Notes under the pieces: generated by a model
The model's input: the letters and a program-made list of their open reading frames with translations, nothing else
Told to the model about the DNA's origin: nothing
The model's database searches: none
Program-made: the position numbers and the translations under genes
Shown: piece after piece, positions 34,101-42,235 of the stretch
How the letters are laid out: each line of letters begins with the position of its first letter
Numbering within the stretch: position 1 is the stretch's first letter
Source of the DNA: SHZL01 sp031362985
GTDB lineage: Bacteria; Pseudomonadota; Gammaproteobacteria; Xanthomonadales; SZUA-36
Direction of reading: 5' to 3'
Length of the DNA stretch: 64,000 nucleotides
Assembly (NCBI GenBank): GCA_031362985.1
Contig: JANLTO010000011.1
Location: 1 to 64,000, forward strand

Positions 34101-35408
34101 ATTGCCCGCGTACTGAACGGACGCCAGCATGAACTCCACCGGGCCCGTGGCGCTGGCGGCTAGCTCAGAGTAGAGGTAATTCATGTAGTTTCCCGCCTGG
34201 TCGGTGGTCTTGTTCAAGGCCCATGCAATGGCGGTCTGTGCGTCCGTTGCGGACCGCGCCTCGATACGTGAATCTGCGCTGGCGCCGTATTGACTGACCT
34301 GGCCGTTCTTATGCCACACGGTGAAATACGCAGGGCCTGAACCGGCACTGCCAAAGGAAACCACTTTGTCGAGATTATCCAGCTCGGTCCGATACTCGCT
34401 TCCGTTTGCACCATACACGCCCAGGGTAACAAGCAGGCGGCGGCCATCGAGACAGAACCGGTCTTGAGAGTTGAGCGCAATTCCGCTGGAACGCTTTATG
34501 CCATCTTGCTCAATGGTTTGTGGGCAACGAGTGATGAGGGAAATCCCGCCCAGGGATCCACCTACTCCCAAATGCCCGTTACCACCCTGACTGGACCAGT
34601 CTATGCTGAGCTGCGGTGCCAGCCCGCCGGATGCGGGGACGGTAACTAACGGGATGGTGTAATTTGCATTCCCTGCTGCATCCACGCTAAACGAACCAGC
34701 TGTGGATCCCACCTGGGACGATGCCTGGTCAATGGTCATGTCAGGCGCACCCGCCGGGGCCGGCGGCGTTTCGGGATTGGCTGACACCGTGACTGCCCTC
34801 GTGGCGGCCTTCGTGATCACCGGTGCGGCCGCCTTTGTCACCGCCTTTGTGAGTGGCGCCGGACCTGACATCGAGGCCGTCATCGTGGCCGCCATCTTGG
34901 ATGACGTAGAGGCCGCTACTGCGAGCTCAGACGCTGACGAATCAGTCCCGGCTGTTTTACCCAGGTTTCCATTCAGACCAATTACATCAGTGACGCCAGT
35001 GACTGTAAGCACCAGCGGCGGCGATACTTCGCCGCACTGCGGTGACCCGTCAGCAAACTCATTGCAGGCCTGCACCAGAAACGTGTACTGGCCTGGCTGA
35101 CCTCGAAACATCCGGATTTCTGCCTGGTCGGTATAGCTGACCTGGCGCACGCCAGCGTGCTTTTCAGTCAGCCGGAACAGCGCAATGGATTCATCGCCAG
35201 TGACAGACCACTTCAAAGTGATCAACCCATCCAGACTGGCCAGTTCAGTTGGCGTAAGCCAGGAAGGCTGTGATTGTGCTTCAACCTGAATTGACAACAA
35301 CATGGCTGCCAGCAAGGCCCACATCGATGCAGCGCGACTGCGGCTTACAAAATTCAATACAGTGACGGCGTGTGCCCGCGTCTCGCTTTTTGCTTTTGCT
35401 GCGATCAT
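28134..35408 (-). CDS. Exported SpvB/FG-GAP/RHS polymorphic toxin-like giant protein
   Basis: A 2424-residue protein. A signal peptide ends near VEAQS; residues about 35-140 look like a fibronectin III-type domain, followed by an Ala/Thr/Pro-rich linker. An SpvB-type domain starts near 228 (QVGSTAGSFSVDAAGNANYTIPL). At least seven FG-GAP/VCBS-like repeats (DVSGDGRPDL, DFDGDGLADL and similar) lie between about 550 and 985. YD/RHS repeats run from about 1290 to 2080 and end in YDPHLGRFLQADPV and NRYTYVFNNPLSYTDPSGY. The region 2120-2424 is the variable tip: Gly/Ala-rich hydrophobic stretches, then VDYILEGYSGVHDSFNQPFF. AGGGGGAAG precedes the ATG. RHS shells encapsulate toxic tips; the activity of this tip is unknown. 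Confidence 0.88.
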   Translation of the reverse strand: MIAAKAKSETRAHAVTVLNFVSRSRAASMWALLAAMLLSIQVEAQSQPSWLTPTELASLDGLITLKWSVTGDESIALFRLTEKHAGVRQVSYTDQAEIRMFRGQPGQYTFLVQACNEFADGSPQCGEVSPPLVLTVTGVTDVIGLNGNLGKTAGTDSSASELAVAASTSSKMAATMTASMSGPAPLTKAVTKAAAPVITKAATRAVTVSANPETPPAPAGAPDMTIDQASSQVGSTAGSFSVDAAGNANYTIPLVTVPASGGLAPQLSIDWSSQGGNGHLGVGGSLGGISLITRCPQTIEQDGIKRSSGIALNSQDRFCLDGRRLLVTLGVYGANGSEYRTELDNLDKVVSFGSAGSGPAYFTVWHKNGQVSQYGASADSRIEARSATDAQTAIAWALNKTTDQAGNYMNYLYSELAASATGPVEFMLASVQYAGNTVTGTVPHAQLDFIYAGGRQDAVLSAAAGSLQVQNYSLLRVDSLARKNSGSALDLLRSWHLDYASDAHGRLALQSVTECNNAQRSYCFPPTRFEWKYSKNVVSSSGTAINSAFNSQHSALAFADVSGDGRPDLLLTEKSGTTFRFRTAIALASGSFAAPGTTTYTIPGNGSANLPVTLQGIDLNADGFEDIIYPSSSGWQALLSSGTTLGSAVAVSGTCCGLTDPPLVRIMDFDGDGLADLVTNRVAADGSKELVLLHNRFSPLNSGIVGFDAPQVLTINLSTALFPEQSTGGWFIDTEAPHFADQSSSSATFARPFDYNGDGAVDLLVRLSRRYVKCGQGCVPKAPGERGADATRFSRFVMDQGASEATRLAIGESYAWASFYLVLKAAADYSFVQGELLATGDDCNVPDACNPFSALPRVQRIHPVDINADGMADVAWQDAFFEWKAQINSGAGLVPATIPIVKLTNLGLSSRARFVDITGDGLPEFIYPAAAALNGAKWVMHENRFGSAFTAAISTNYIFGNTDQADVSAWIDTNADGFLDNFFVDFGALGTVESGSTRLYPGGNGSGSLNPNATNLVTAITDGWGGRTTINYLPLSNAAVYTRMRDAKNARWGQFSAVHDLIAPIHVVSKVQSSAPVFGNAQAERSVEYHYVGGKLQGGGRGFLGFGEVVTYDPQIGVRTNTRYRQDFPFVGLVADVRKALVGAGQKLGPISNPLASSPIAWPAITATTTAPATDSGTTLLSYAINQTGRISTIAGKGVYLPFIEIGLQRYYTLAGVFEHKTLAATKLDNYGNVTEASVSTYDADGSSATASTITQSVFSPDAARWRLGLEISRNTTQSRTGSSSLTREMAFAYDSQTGLLRQEVTEPNRAAFKVTTQYVRDSFGNRLNETVTGNGMSPRSNSAVYDAWGRFAIESRNAMNQVTARTSLWDAWGNSLTTLDINGNVATTAVDFMGRPFISWASTGAMSKTIRKSGAGSYCPVADTSWYSLATGNGQPEQHHCFDRLGREVRVASQGFDGRFVYVDRYYDESGRPERVSEPYFAAESRFWNLTAYDGLGRVDSVLSADGGDITYDYDSLAGGCIAGQPRLTRITNNLGQAQLELKNSLGETILVYDHACGKISYAFDAAGNLTRVTGVDGAVTATVFDAVGRKISLDDPDKGFWQYGYNALGEMTRQLDEKSQAIDFAYDQMGRMIHRRELSGVSSLADTVYVTMNHEESSWNNSTLTTTRGKGSITQQIYRTGEAGAILHQRQFTYDAFSRPAFVTTALDGMQFVEETTYDAFGRIFQQFDASGGDNGIRFHYNNRGFLEKLQEAREGVNGKTYQQIQGVDARGNVTSLKLQNGVQVFASYQSQSGRVKTLEAYDVSGAEIQYVSYQFDVLGNLTSRYDTSRSTNLQEKFKYDLLNRLEDVSLSVDGGVFQSMQSMRYATSGNITFKSDVGNFLYGQQPAGPHAVTQAGSVTYTYDTNGNQLTASDGRKISYSLFDQATQITNGSSSTRFEYGIANERTRRIDANPVDGVKTTWYLGNVERIQQGSSSPFFKRSVAGVAIADYYPATGVQNTTYLIKDHLGSIHTTTTSSGLVADSAAMSFNAFGERRNLVWSGPLTVPGKSVANAITTRGFTGHEHADGLGVIHMNGRIYDPHLGRFLQADPVVQEPRNGQSLNRYTYVFNNPLSYTDPSGYFGLSYFIKKWGRVIAGAVAGYFTFGAASAWAWSLMPSVAAGVATTAAFTASAVIGGAAAGFVGGAIVSGNLKGSVRGAFAGALMGGVAGYFGNAYSINRVATDGIAGGISAEIYGQKFRGGLMFGALVSSATYISVRLRAYQQVQSARFPGQLGESPGFRGISDKIAGERIYEDIWVDSGAAAAFERGLPLDEVFDRFYVPNKGHLSPLGGLQGAPGLLFKRPYAPGGFVDYILEGYSGVHDSFNQPFFYSGNGTNITFTSPIQKAIGYFINPANVLMATPIVLPSLFPDYLRFLYFAEQS

Positions 35409-35588
35409 GACTTCCCCCTGTTCCGGCAGACAAGGCCGGGTAAAATGAAACGGTGACCAGTACTAATGCACAGTCACGGGGGTCGTCTATGGGTGAAACG
35501 GAGAAACGTAAACCGAGCAGGAAGTTCTTACAGGATGTCGCAGGCGCTGCCTACAAAAAGGAAAAAAATACCGGACCAAGGCGCTTCA

Positions 35589-35860
35589 TCATCCGGCGAT
35601 GTTTTCTCTGAGCCACTCCAGCCAAAGCCAGGCCGGCGCCTCAGTCACAAACCAGTTGGAACTGTTCGCGTCGATGGTGCGGCGTTCTGCGGCGACGCAA
35701 ATGGAAACCGTCAGACGCGTGCGCACCAGCGGCACCAACACCGAGTGCTCAGCTGCGGATAAAGGACGCACGGATTCATAACCGCTGATGACGTGCCGCG
35801 CAGTCGCCAGTGGGTCCGGCACATCCATCATCTGGTAGGCAAGGCAGATCGCCAATTGTA
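35589..35860 (-). pseudogene. 5'-truncated copy of APH-family kinase gene
   Basis: The reading frame ending at 35589 is nearly identical over its last 85 or so residues to the C-terminus of the kinase at 42563-43537: AYQMMDV, HVISGYESVRPLS, SICVAAERRTIDAN and NWFVTEAPAW are shared, and both end WLRENIAG. The similarity stops abruptly near 35860, before the HGD catalytic loop, so no active kinase can be made. It lies in the same orientation as the full copy 7 kb away, and the pair flanks the catabolic module. Confidence 0.85.
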
Positions 35861-35913
35861 TTCTTTCCCCAGTCATATCTGATTTCAGCGCCACTCCTGG
35901 AGCAATTGCTTGT

Positions 35914-36504
35914 TCATTTAACCTGAACGAACTCCTGGTTCCATGGGCTCAAGGTGCGGGTTTCGTCTTGAAAGGCTTCGGGTAGCTCCTCCACCATATG
36001 CCAGGTGGTTGCCAAACGACCGAAACCCACGCAGAAAGCGGACCACATTCCCAGCTCGACAATCTGTGCCTCACTGAAATGCTCACGCAGCTCGGCGTAT
36101 ACCGCATCGTCGATAGACAGATGATCCGTCGCCATCAATTCACCAAACTTGATGGCCGCCTTCTCCCCCGCAGTGAGGTTTTCCGCCTCGGCTGGTTTCT
36201 CCAGCGAACACACCAGGTCTTCGGTGAGTCCATCGTTCATGGCGTCGGTGTAGCGAATTGCCATGCAGCTACGGCATTGATTGAAAAACGCAATGCGCAG
36301 TCGAACCAGCTCCATCAACTTTTCAGGCAACGTTCGCCTGGCTTTCAATGCTCCGGCAAAACCCACCATACCCATTAGCATGTCCGGACAATGGGCAAAA
36401 AACCGCGACAGACCCTGCTCCAGGGCTGTGAGATTTTCCGGTTGGATGGCCGCTTTGAGTTCGGGCGCCCAGTCTTCGGGTTCAATTTTCCGTAGCCGGC
36501 TCAT
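35914..36504 (-). CDS. Carboxymuconolactone decarboxylase/AhpD-like protein
   Basis: A protein of 196 residues from the CMD/AhpD superfamily. The helical core carries RIAFFNQCRSCMAIRYTDA, the CxxC plus downstream residues of AhpD-like peroxidatic or thiol-relay sites. The ATG at 36504 is chosen for the AGGAG seven bases upstream. It is the last gene of a minus-strand PQQ dehydrogenase-SDR-CMD run. Proteins of this family occur in ring-cleavage and oxidative-stress settings; the reaction here is unknown. Confidence 0.78.
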   Translation of the reverse strand: MSRLRKIEPEDWAPELKAAIQPENLTALEQGLSRFFAHCPDMLMGMVGFAGALKARRTLPEKLMELVRLRIAFFNQCRSCMAIRYTDAMNDGLTEDLVCSLEKPAEAENLTAGEKAAIKFGELMATDHLSIDDAVYAELREHFSEAQIVELGMWSAFCVGFGRLATTWHMVEELPEAFQDETRTLSPWNQEFVQVK

Positions 36505-36597
36505 GCCGTTGCTCCTGTAATCACCCCGCAAATGTTCGTTGGCCTACGCTTCAGGGTCAAACTACTGGACACCCATGTTTCATAAGCGTCGTTGAGT

Positions 36598-37428
36598 TCA
36601 AAGCCCCCTGCGGCCCGCCTCCCGAATCATCGGTGCTCGTTCCGAGAACGCGGGGCCCGCAACCGTAGCGCCAACCGTGATACCCGCATCGGTGGTCAGG
36701 GTATGACCATTGGTGTAGCCGGATTCGTCGCTCGCGAGCCACAACGCCGCGTTTACAACATCCTCCACCAGGCCCGGCCGGTTCTTCAGAGGTGAGGCTT
36801 CAGCCAGTATACGCTTGGCCTCTTCGATGTTATCGGGATCTCCGGTCAGCACAGCCGCAACCATCTCGGTCGCCATGCCCGCTGCAGCGATCCCGTTCAC
36901 ACGGATGCCGAAACGGCACAGCTCCACGCCCACGTTCTTGGTAAGACCCACCACGGCATGCTTGGCCGCCGCGTATGCGTGTGGACCGAGCCCGCCCATT
37001 AACCCGGCGGTGCTGGCCATGCTGATGATGCTACCGCTCCCACGCGGCTTCATCACTCGCGCTGCGTGCTTCATTCCATAGAAAACGCCGTTCAGCAGCA
37101 CGTCAATACTAACCGCCCACTCAGCTTCCGGCGTGGTGTCGATGGGCCCGATGGCACCGACTATGCCGGCATTGTTGAACATGATATCGAGATGACCGAA
37201 TTCCTTGACGGCGAGATCGACCAGCCCGGCGACTTGGTCTTCTTTGGTGACGTCGCACTTGGCAAAAACGGCCGCGCTACCCAACTCGCGGCACAGGGCA
37301 TCGCCCCTGTCTTGCTGAATATCGCCAAGTACCACGCGACAGCCTTCCCTTACAAACCGGCGCGCGCTGGCAGCACCGATGCCGCTTGCCGCGCCAGTGA
37401 TTACCGCAGTTTTCCCACTTAATCGCAT
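36598..37428 (-). CDS. Short-chain dehydrogenase/reductase
   Basis: A classical SDR of 276 residues: TGAASGIG cofactor site near 11, DVT, NNAG, then SMASTAG with the catalytic Ser and YAAAK with Tyr/Lys. The C-terminus DAGITVGA closes the fold and is followed by a 22-residue extension. It probably oxidises a secondary alcohol or reduces a ketone with NAD(P). It lies 25 bases downstream of the PQQ dehydrogenase, suggesting sequential oxidation steps in one pathway. Confidence 0.87.
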   Translation of the reverse strand: MRLSGKTAVITGAASGIGAASARRFVREGCRVVLGDIQQDRGDALCRELGSAAVFAKCDVTKEDQVAGLVDLAVKEFGHLDIMFNNAGIVGAIGPIDTTPEAEWAVSIDVLLNGVFYGMKHAARVMKPRGSGSIISMASTAGLMGGLGPHAYAAAKHAVVGLTKNVGVELCRFGIRVNGIAAAGMATEMVAAVLTGDPDNIEEAKRILAEASPLKNRPGLVEDVVNAALWLASDESGYTNGHTLTTDAGITVGATVAGPAFSERAPMIREAGRRGL

Positions 37429-37453
37429 TGCGTTCTCCTAATCAGCGAGCAGT

Positions 37454-39373
37454 TCATTTCAGACTAAAGGCGAGCAAAACATTACCCGGTATGTGCTGGT
37501 AAATGCCATAGCCGGAGTTCACATAAAGCATGCCGTCGGCAACGACAGGGCCGCTGCCGCTCATGGAACCTCCCCGCGCGGTTTCGCTGGAGACGGTTTC
37601 GAATTCACCCAGGGTGCTGACTTCCCACAGGACTTTTCCGTCCGTGGCTGAGTAAATCCTGAGTCGGCCGTCCAGGTGCCCGGCGATAACCCCGCCCGGA
37701 AAAGCCGTCACGGCGGCTGATATACCCGGGTCGCAGTATTCCTTCAGGTCATCCGGACAGACATAATCGGCCGGCCGAGCCCAGATCTCTTTCCCGGTGG
37801 CTGCATCGAGCGCGTAAATACCCGGGCGTGGGTCGCTTTCGTATGTGTAACGGGTAAGGTCTTCCGGATAGAACATGTCATTGATGGGTACGTATACCAC
37901 GTCACCGGCAGCCGCCATGCCATGGTGTACGCCACCCTGGACACCACCGCGGCCTACTTTTGTTTGCCAGACTATATTGCCATTATCCGGATTAATTCCA
38001 TAGACGCTGCCGGACTTCTGTCCGGCGACCAGGATGTCCGTTCCGTTCGCAAGCTTCACCAGGATGGATGCGGCTGCGAAATCGAAATCCGGACCGTTTT
38101 CCTCGGGGCAATTGGCCGGGCTACTGGAAAAATAGATAAGACAGGCAGCATTAAAGGCATCCCCAGCCGTAGTCTGGGTGACCCAACGCTTGGCACCGGT
38201 TTTGACATCGAAGGCAATGATGGCATCGCTGCGGCCGTCTGCCGGGGACGAGTAGTTCTCTCCAGTGCCTGAGTAAAACTGGCCGCGCTTCAGGTCAATT
38301 GTGGGGCTGTTCCATACAGGGGCGCCCGACGGCGCCAGGATTGCGGTACCAGCACTGGTCTTGCCAACTTCGGCCGGTACCTCGTCAATGGTGTAGCTCT
38401 GCCAGATCAGTTCTCCATTGTCCGGATCAAGAGCCACCACGGAGCCCCGGAACGTACAGCAGGCATAGGACGGATCTGCAGCCGGAACCAATTCCAGCGA
38501 AGACACCGGCACCAGCAACTGGTCCGCTACCAGCACCGGGGCTGCGGTTATCGTCGCGTTGGGGTGACCATCAACTTTGGTCATCCAAAGAAGTTCGCCA
38601 CTGCGGGCATCCAGAGCATAGGCGCGTGCCAGGATATCGCCAAAAAACACTCGGGGCCGGGCCTCTGCAGAGCCGGCTTCCCATGGTGAAACCACAATGG
38701 CCGTACGAACCTCTGAGCTGGCGCGAAAGGTCCAGCGAACACAACCGGTCTGCGCGTCCAGCGCGTAGACCATGCCACTTTGACTACCCACAAACACCGT
38801 ACCTCCAGCCACTGCGGGCTGGGATCGAGCCTGGATGGCGTTCGGATAGGCAAAAGCCCATTTCAGTTTGAGTTCACCGGCTTTATCGGCCGACAAGCCA
38901 CCGGTGTCAGCCCCCTGGAAACGCGTATTGGACAGATCAACGCCCCAACCAGCCTGGCGGGGCGGCTGATCCATATCCAGGTCCACCTGCGCACATACAG
39001 GAGCAGGGTGTTTCACCACCTCCGATGCCAGTGACCGGCCTGCCAGGTACTCGGCCACATCCTGTTTCTGCGAATCCGAGAGACCCGCCGACTGAGTGGC
39101 CATGATGCCGTTCATTGAATCCAGGATGGCATCGGGTGCCATCATTCCCAGGAACGACCGGTGGGGGGCTTTGTATGTGCCGCCTTCATGGCAGCTGGCA
39201 CATTGTTCCAAGTAGTTAACCTGGCCGGGGTGAGGCAGTTCCCTGACTGGCAGGGACGCGGGCGACGGTTCCGGCGCCTCTTGCGGGGCCTCCTGGCTGC
39301 AACCGATAAGCATCAGCAAAACGGCAAAGAGGAAGCTCGGGGTGAGGATCAGACCAGCAGTTTTAGAAGCCAT
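37454..39373 (-). CDS. Cytochrome c-PQQ dehydrogenase, polyvinyl-alcohol dehydrogenase-like
   Basis: A 639-residue lipoprotein (lipobox Cys25 in MLIGC). The heme c motif CASCH is at residues 58-62, at the N-terminus, followed by a PQQ-type beta-propeller with repeats such as VYALDAQTGCVRW, VVALDPDNGELIW and IYALDAATGKEIW. Adjacent cysteines occur in YACCTFRG. An N-terminal heme ahead of the propeller is the order of polyvinyl-alcohol dehydrogenases; quinohemoprotein alcohol dehydrogenases have the heme at the C-terminus. The ATG at 39373 follows AGGAG by nine bases. It likely oxidises alcohol groups of an extracellular or periplasmic substrate, which may not be PVA. Confidence 0.82.
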   Translation of the reverse strand: MASKTAGLILTPSFLFAVLLMLIGCSQEAPQEAPEPSPASLPVRELPHPGQVNYLEQCASCHEGGTYKAPHRSFLGMMAPDAILDSMNGIMATQSAGLSDSQKQDVAEYLAGRSLASEVVKHPAPVCAQVDLDMDQPPRQAGWGVDLSNTRFQGADTGGLSADKAGELKLKWAFAYPNAIQARSQPAVAGGTVFVGSQSGMVYALDAQTGCVRWTFRASSEVRTAIVVSPWEAGSAEARPRVFFGDILARAYALDARSGELLWMTKVDGHPNATITAAPVLVADQLLVPVSSLELVPAADPSYACCTFRGSVVALDPDNGELIWQSYTIDEVPAEVGKTSAGTAILAPSGAPVWNSPTIDLKRGQFYSGTGENYSSPADGRSDAIIAFDVKTGAKRWVTQTTAGDAFNAACLIYFSSSPANCPEENGPDFDFAAASILVKLANGTDILVAGQKSGSVYGINPDNGNIVWQTKVGRGGVQGGVHHGMAAAGDVVYVPINDMFYPEDLTRYTYESDPRPGIYALDAATGKEIWARPADYVCPDDLKEYCDPGISAAVTAFPGGVIAGHLDGRLRIYSATDGKVLWEVSTLGEFETVSSETARGGSMSGSGPVVADGMLYVNSGYGIYQHIPGNVLLAFSLK

Positions 39374-39857
39374 TACCAAGTTCTCCTGCTCGTTCAGGAA
39401 CTGTTCCTTGCGGGTCTTTTTGCGAAACTTCTCGAATCCATTGTCGGAAAGAGACGGCTAGCGCACGGAATATTTCCTGTTCGTTTGGAGTTGTCGCTAG
39501 TACGACCGATTGGGCGAATAAATCGGAGTTGCCCTGGCACTCGGCCTCATCATAAGCAAAGTTTGAATACAGTTCAAGATGCCATGACAGCGCGTTTTTA
39601 TGAGTCAACAATATCGCATGGCCACTCGCCAGGGTTACATTATTTGTGAGTCAATTCAGTCGAAGTCGGGGGGTGACAATTCGTTAACAGGGGCTTGACA
39701 ATTCGTTAACAATGGCCCATCGTTCTGATAAATTAAATTAAATTAAATTCAAAAAGATAAAATTGTCGATGACTGATGACAACACGGATAGCTTCATTGC
39801 TCCCCATCCAACCGGCAAATGTTTACTTAGAAACCATAGAACAGGAGCGCAATCTTG
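39374..39857. promoter_or_regulatory. Divergent control region, PQQ dehydrogenase / TonB receptor
   Basis: A non-coding stretch of 484 bases between the two divergent genes. The right half is very AT-rich (repeated TAAAT around 39731-39750) and contains two 16-bp operator-like repeats. The left half holds no convincing gene; a minus-strand frame at 39363-39611 begins only with TTG and lacks a ribosome-binding site. Confidence 0.6.
39674..39711. promoter_or_regulatory. Paired 16-bp operator-like repeats
   Basis: TGACAATTCGTTAACA occurs exactly at 39674-39689 and 39696-39711. The 22-base step is about two helical turns, and each copy has dyad symmetry TGNNAANNNNTTNNCA. The second copy overlaps a TTGACA at 39695-39700. 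The arrangement suggests two dimers of a repressor or activator controlling the TonB receptor and/or the dehydrogenase operon. Confidence 0.65.
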
Positions 39858-42110
39858 ATGTTAAAAAAATGGAACAATATCTACCTGGCACTCGCGGTGG
39901 GCGCAGGTGCGGCGGCTACGGCACCAGTAGTCACCGCTCAGGATGCGCAGGATGCGGATCAGCTGGAAGTGATTATGGTTACCGCGCGTAAGCGTGAGGA
40001 GAATCTGCAAAATGTTGGACTTTCTGTCAGTGCGTTAAGTGAGACTGAAATAAATCAGACTTTCGCACGGGATATCAGAGACCTGGCGTTTATGTCTCCT
40101 AACCTGATTATCGATGATACTTCACAGGGCCCCGGGGGCAACGCAGCAATATATATTCGTGGCGTTGGAGTGGCGGATGTTGAGAAAAATTTCGATCCCG
40201 CCGTTGGAGTAACGATTGACGGGCTATTTATCGGCGCCAACAGTGGTGCGATTTTGAGAAGCATTGATCTGGCGTCAGTGGAAGTATTGCGTGGACCTCA
40301 GGGCACGCTGTATGGTCGTAACACTATCGGTGGAACGATTAATGTAGTGAGAACAAGGCCTACCGGTGAATTGGGCGGCAGAATGCGCGCCGGTTACGGC
40401 GCTTACGATACCTTTTACTTCGATGGGATTTTTAATTTTGCCGTGACTGATAAGCTGGCAGTAAAGCTTTTCGGCAGCGTGTTTGATCAGAGTGAAGGTT
40501 ATTTTAGAAGCACCGTTGACGGTGGTGACCGTGGCCGGGTGAATTATCAAGCCTATGGCGCCGACGTGCTATTCACGCCAACCGAAGGACTGGAGTTTGA
40601 ATACATCTACCAGGAAGAGGATACGGACCAGGATACACCCCCGCTGTTAAACGCTGCGCAGCCGGATACCCTGTTTTGTTCCGCATTTGGATTGTGTGCG
40701 GTCGATGTGAACACGCCAAGTTCGGGAGACCGTTTCCTGGTGAATACCCTGGGGTTTTTGCCGACGACTTGGAATTCAAATACTGGAAGCATTCAAACCT
40801 CGTCGGTAGACGATCTGATTCCGGTCAGGCTGGAAGCGACTTTCGATACCCAGATGAATATCTTTAAAACAAAATGGGATATTAACGATAATCTGCTATT
40901 TAATTACATATGGGGCAACTATAAGACCCAGGAGACTATCGTCTCTAACTGGACGGCTGAACGGGTAATGCTGTTTGGAACTGACCGCCCCGCTGAATAC
41001 CAGCAGAAAAGTAATGAACTGCGCCTGACTTACGACGGCGACGGCCCGTTGGACTTTGTTTTTGGTGCCTACTTTTGGGATTCAGAATACGATATCCGAT
41101 TGCGTAGCTGGATCACTTTTGTTGTTCCTGGTGTCGTTTTGGATATACCGCAAACCACACACCAGGAAACGAAATCTTCCGCGTTGTTTTTCGAAGGAGA
41201 CTACGCGCTTACTGATGCCTGGAGCCTGACCTTGGGCGGGCGTTGGACCAAAGACAAGAAGAAATCTGTGCAGTCAGGGTCCATAAATGGAACAGGCAGC
41301 GAGGATTGGAACGAATTTACGCCCAAGGTCGGTGTGCGTTACAAATTGACTGACGATGCCATGCTCTATGCCCTTTACTCCAAAGGCTATCGCAGCGGCG
41401 GCTTCAATGGACGGGTCGATTCATACGAGACCGCCGTCACACCTTATGACCCGGAGTTTTTAAACAACTATGAAGTGGGCTTTAAAAGCGAGTGGCCGGA
41501 CCAGAGGCTGAGATTGAATGGTGCCATTTTCTATATGGACTATAAGGACAAGCAGGAAGAGATTGGATTACCCTCCGATGGTCCAACGGGCCAGAGGATT
41601 ACGGTTTTTAACGCCGCTTCTGCAACCATGAAAGGTGTGGAACTTGAACTGCAAGCATTACCCACAGATGGCCTGACTATGCGTGCAAACCTTGGCTATC
41701 TGGATGCGAAATACGATGAATTCACTTTTCTCGGTCCCAATGGAGTCCAGGATCTTAGTGGGTTTGATTTCCGCCGGGCACCAAAATGGACCGCTTCATT
41801 GGATGCAGTCTACGAATGGCAGGTCGGCCCCGGCCAAGCCTGGGTGAGAGGCCAATATCATTTTATTGGCGGACACTTTACCGAGCAGACTAACCGCCCG
41901 GAGCTGGAAAATGATGGTTCCAGTTTACTCGACATGTCAGTAAATTACTCAATGAACAACGGAGCAACCTTTAGTCTTTATGTCCGTAACCTTACCGATG
42001 AAGACAGTTACGCACACGGTTTGAATGTCTCTGGTCTTTGGGCCTATGCGATCCCGCGACCCCCGCGCACCTGGGGCGTGGAATTCTTGTACAACTTTGG
42101 CGGGAATTGA
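39858..42110 (+). CDS. TonB-dependent outer-membrane receptor
   Basis: A receptor of 750 residues. A signal peptide ends near TAQDAQ; the plug domain includes IMVTARKREENLQNV, RGVGVADVEKNFDPAVGVTIDG and VEVLRGPQGTLYGRNTIGGTINVVRTRPT, the usual TonB-plug signature. The C-terminal barrel ends with an aromatic-rich strand (WGVEFLYNFGGN). The ATG at 39858 follows AGGAG by ten bases; a TTG three bases earlier is possible. It should import the substrate, or its products, handled by the adjacent divergent dehydrogenase operon. The gene is visibly richer in A+T than most neighbours, which suggests separate acquisition. Confidence 0.92.
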   Translation: MLKKWNNIYLALAVGAGAAATAPVVTAQDAQDADQLEVIMVTARKREENLQNVGLSVSALSETEINQTFARDIRDLAFMSPNLIIDDTSQGPGGNAAIYIRGVGVADVEKNFDPAVGVTIDGLFIGANSGAILRSIDLASVEVLRGPQGTLYGRNTIGGTINVVRTRPTGELGGRMRAGYGAYDTFYFDGIFNFAVTDKLAVKLFGSVFDQSEGYFRSTVDGGDRGRVNYQAYGADVLFTPTEGLEFEYIYQEEDTDQDTPPLLNAAQPDTLFCSAFGLCAVDVNTPSSGDRFLVNTLGFLPTTWNSNTGSIQTSSVDDLIPVRLEATFDTQMNIFKTKWDINDNLLFNYIWGNYKTQETIVSNWTAERVMLFGTDRPAEYQQKSNELRLTYDGDGPLDFVFGAYFWDSEYDIRLRSWITFVVPGVVLDIPQTTHQETKSSALFFEGDYALTDAWSLTLGGRWTKDKKKSVQSGSINGTGSEDWNEFTPKVGVRYKLTDDAMLYALYSKGYRSGGFNGRVDSYETAVTPYDPEFLNNYEVGFKSEWPDQRLRLNGAIFYMDYKDKQEEIGLPSDGPTGQRITVFNAASATMKGVELELQALPTDGLTMRANLGYLDAKYDEFTFLGPNGVQDLSGFDFRRAPKWTASLDAVYEWQVGPGQAWVRGQYHFIGGHFTEQTNRPELENDGSSLLDMSVNYSMNNGATFSLYVRNLTDEDSYAHGLNVSGLWAYAIPRPPRTWGVEFLYNFGGN

Positions 42111-42235
42111 TTTCGCAAACTGATTGGCATTAGTCTGGATTACGGAGTCAGGCAGGAAATTACGGTGCTGGCCGGAGCACGGCCTGCCGCCTGGAGCGGC
42201 CCGCAAGTGAAGCAAAAGCTGCAATATTACGTCTG

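Noticed and set aside
35466..35762. Plus-strand 98-codon frame between RHS and the CMD gene
   Set aside because: It runs antisense through the truncated kinase copy and has shadow-type composition.
39363..39611. Minus-strand 82-codon frame before the PQQ dehydrogenase
   Set aside because: It begins with TTG without a ribosome-binding site and overlaps the start of the dehydrogenase gene; no domain is recognisable.
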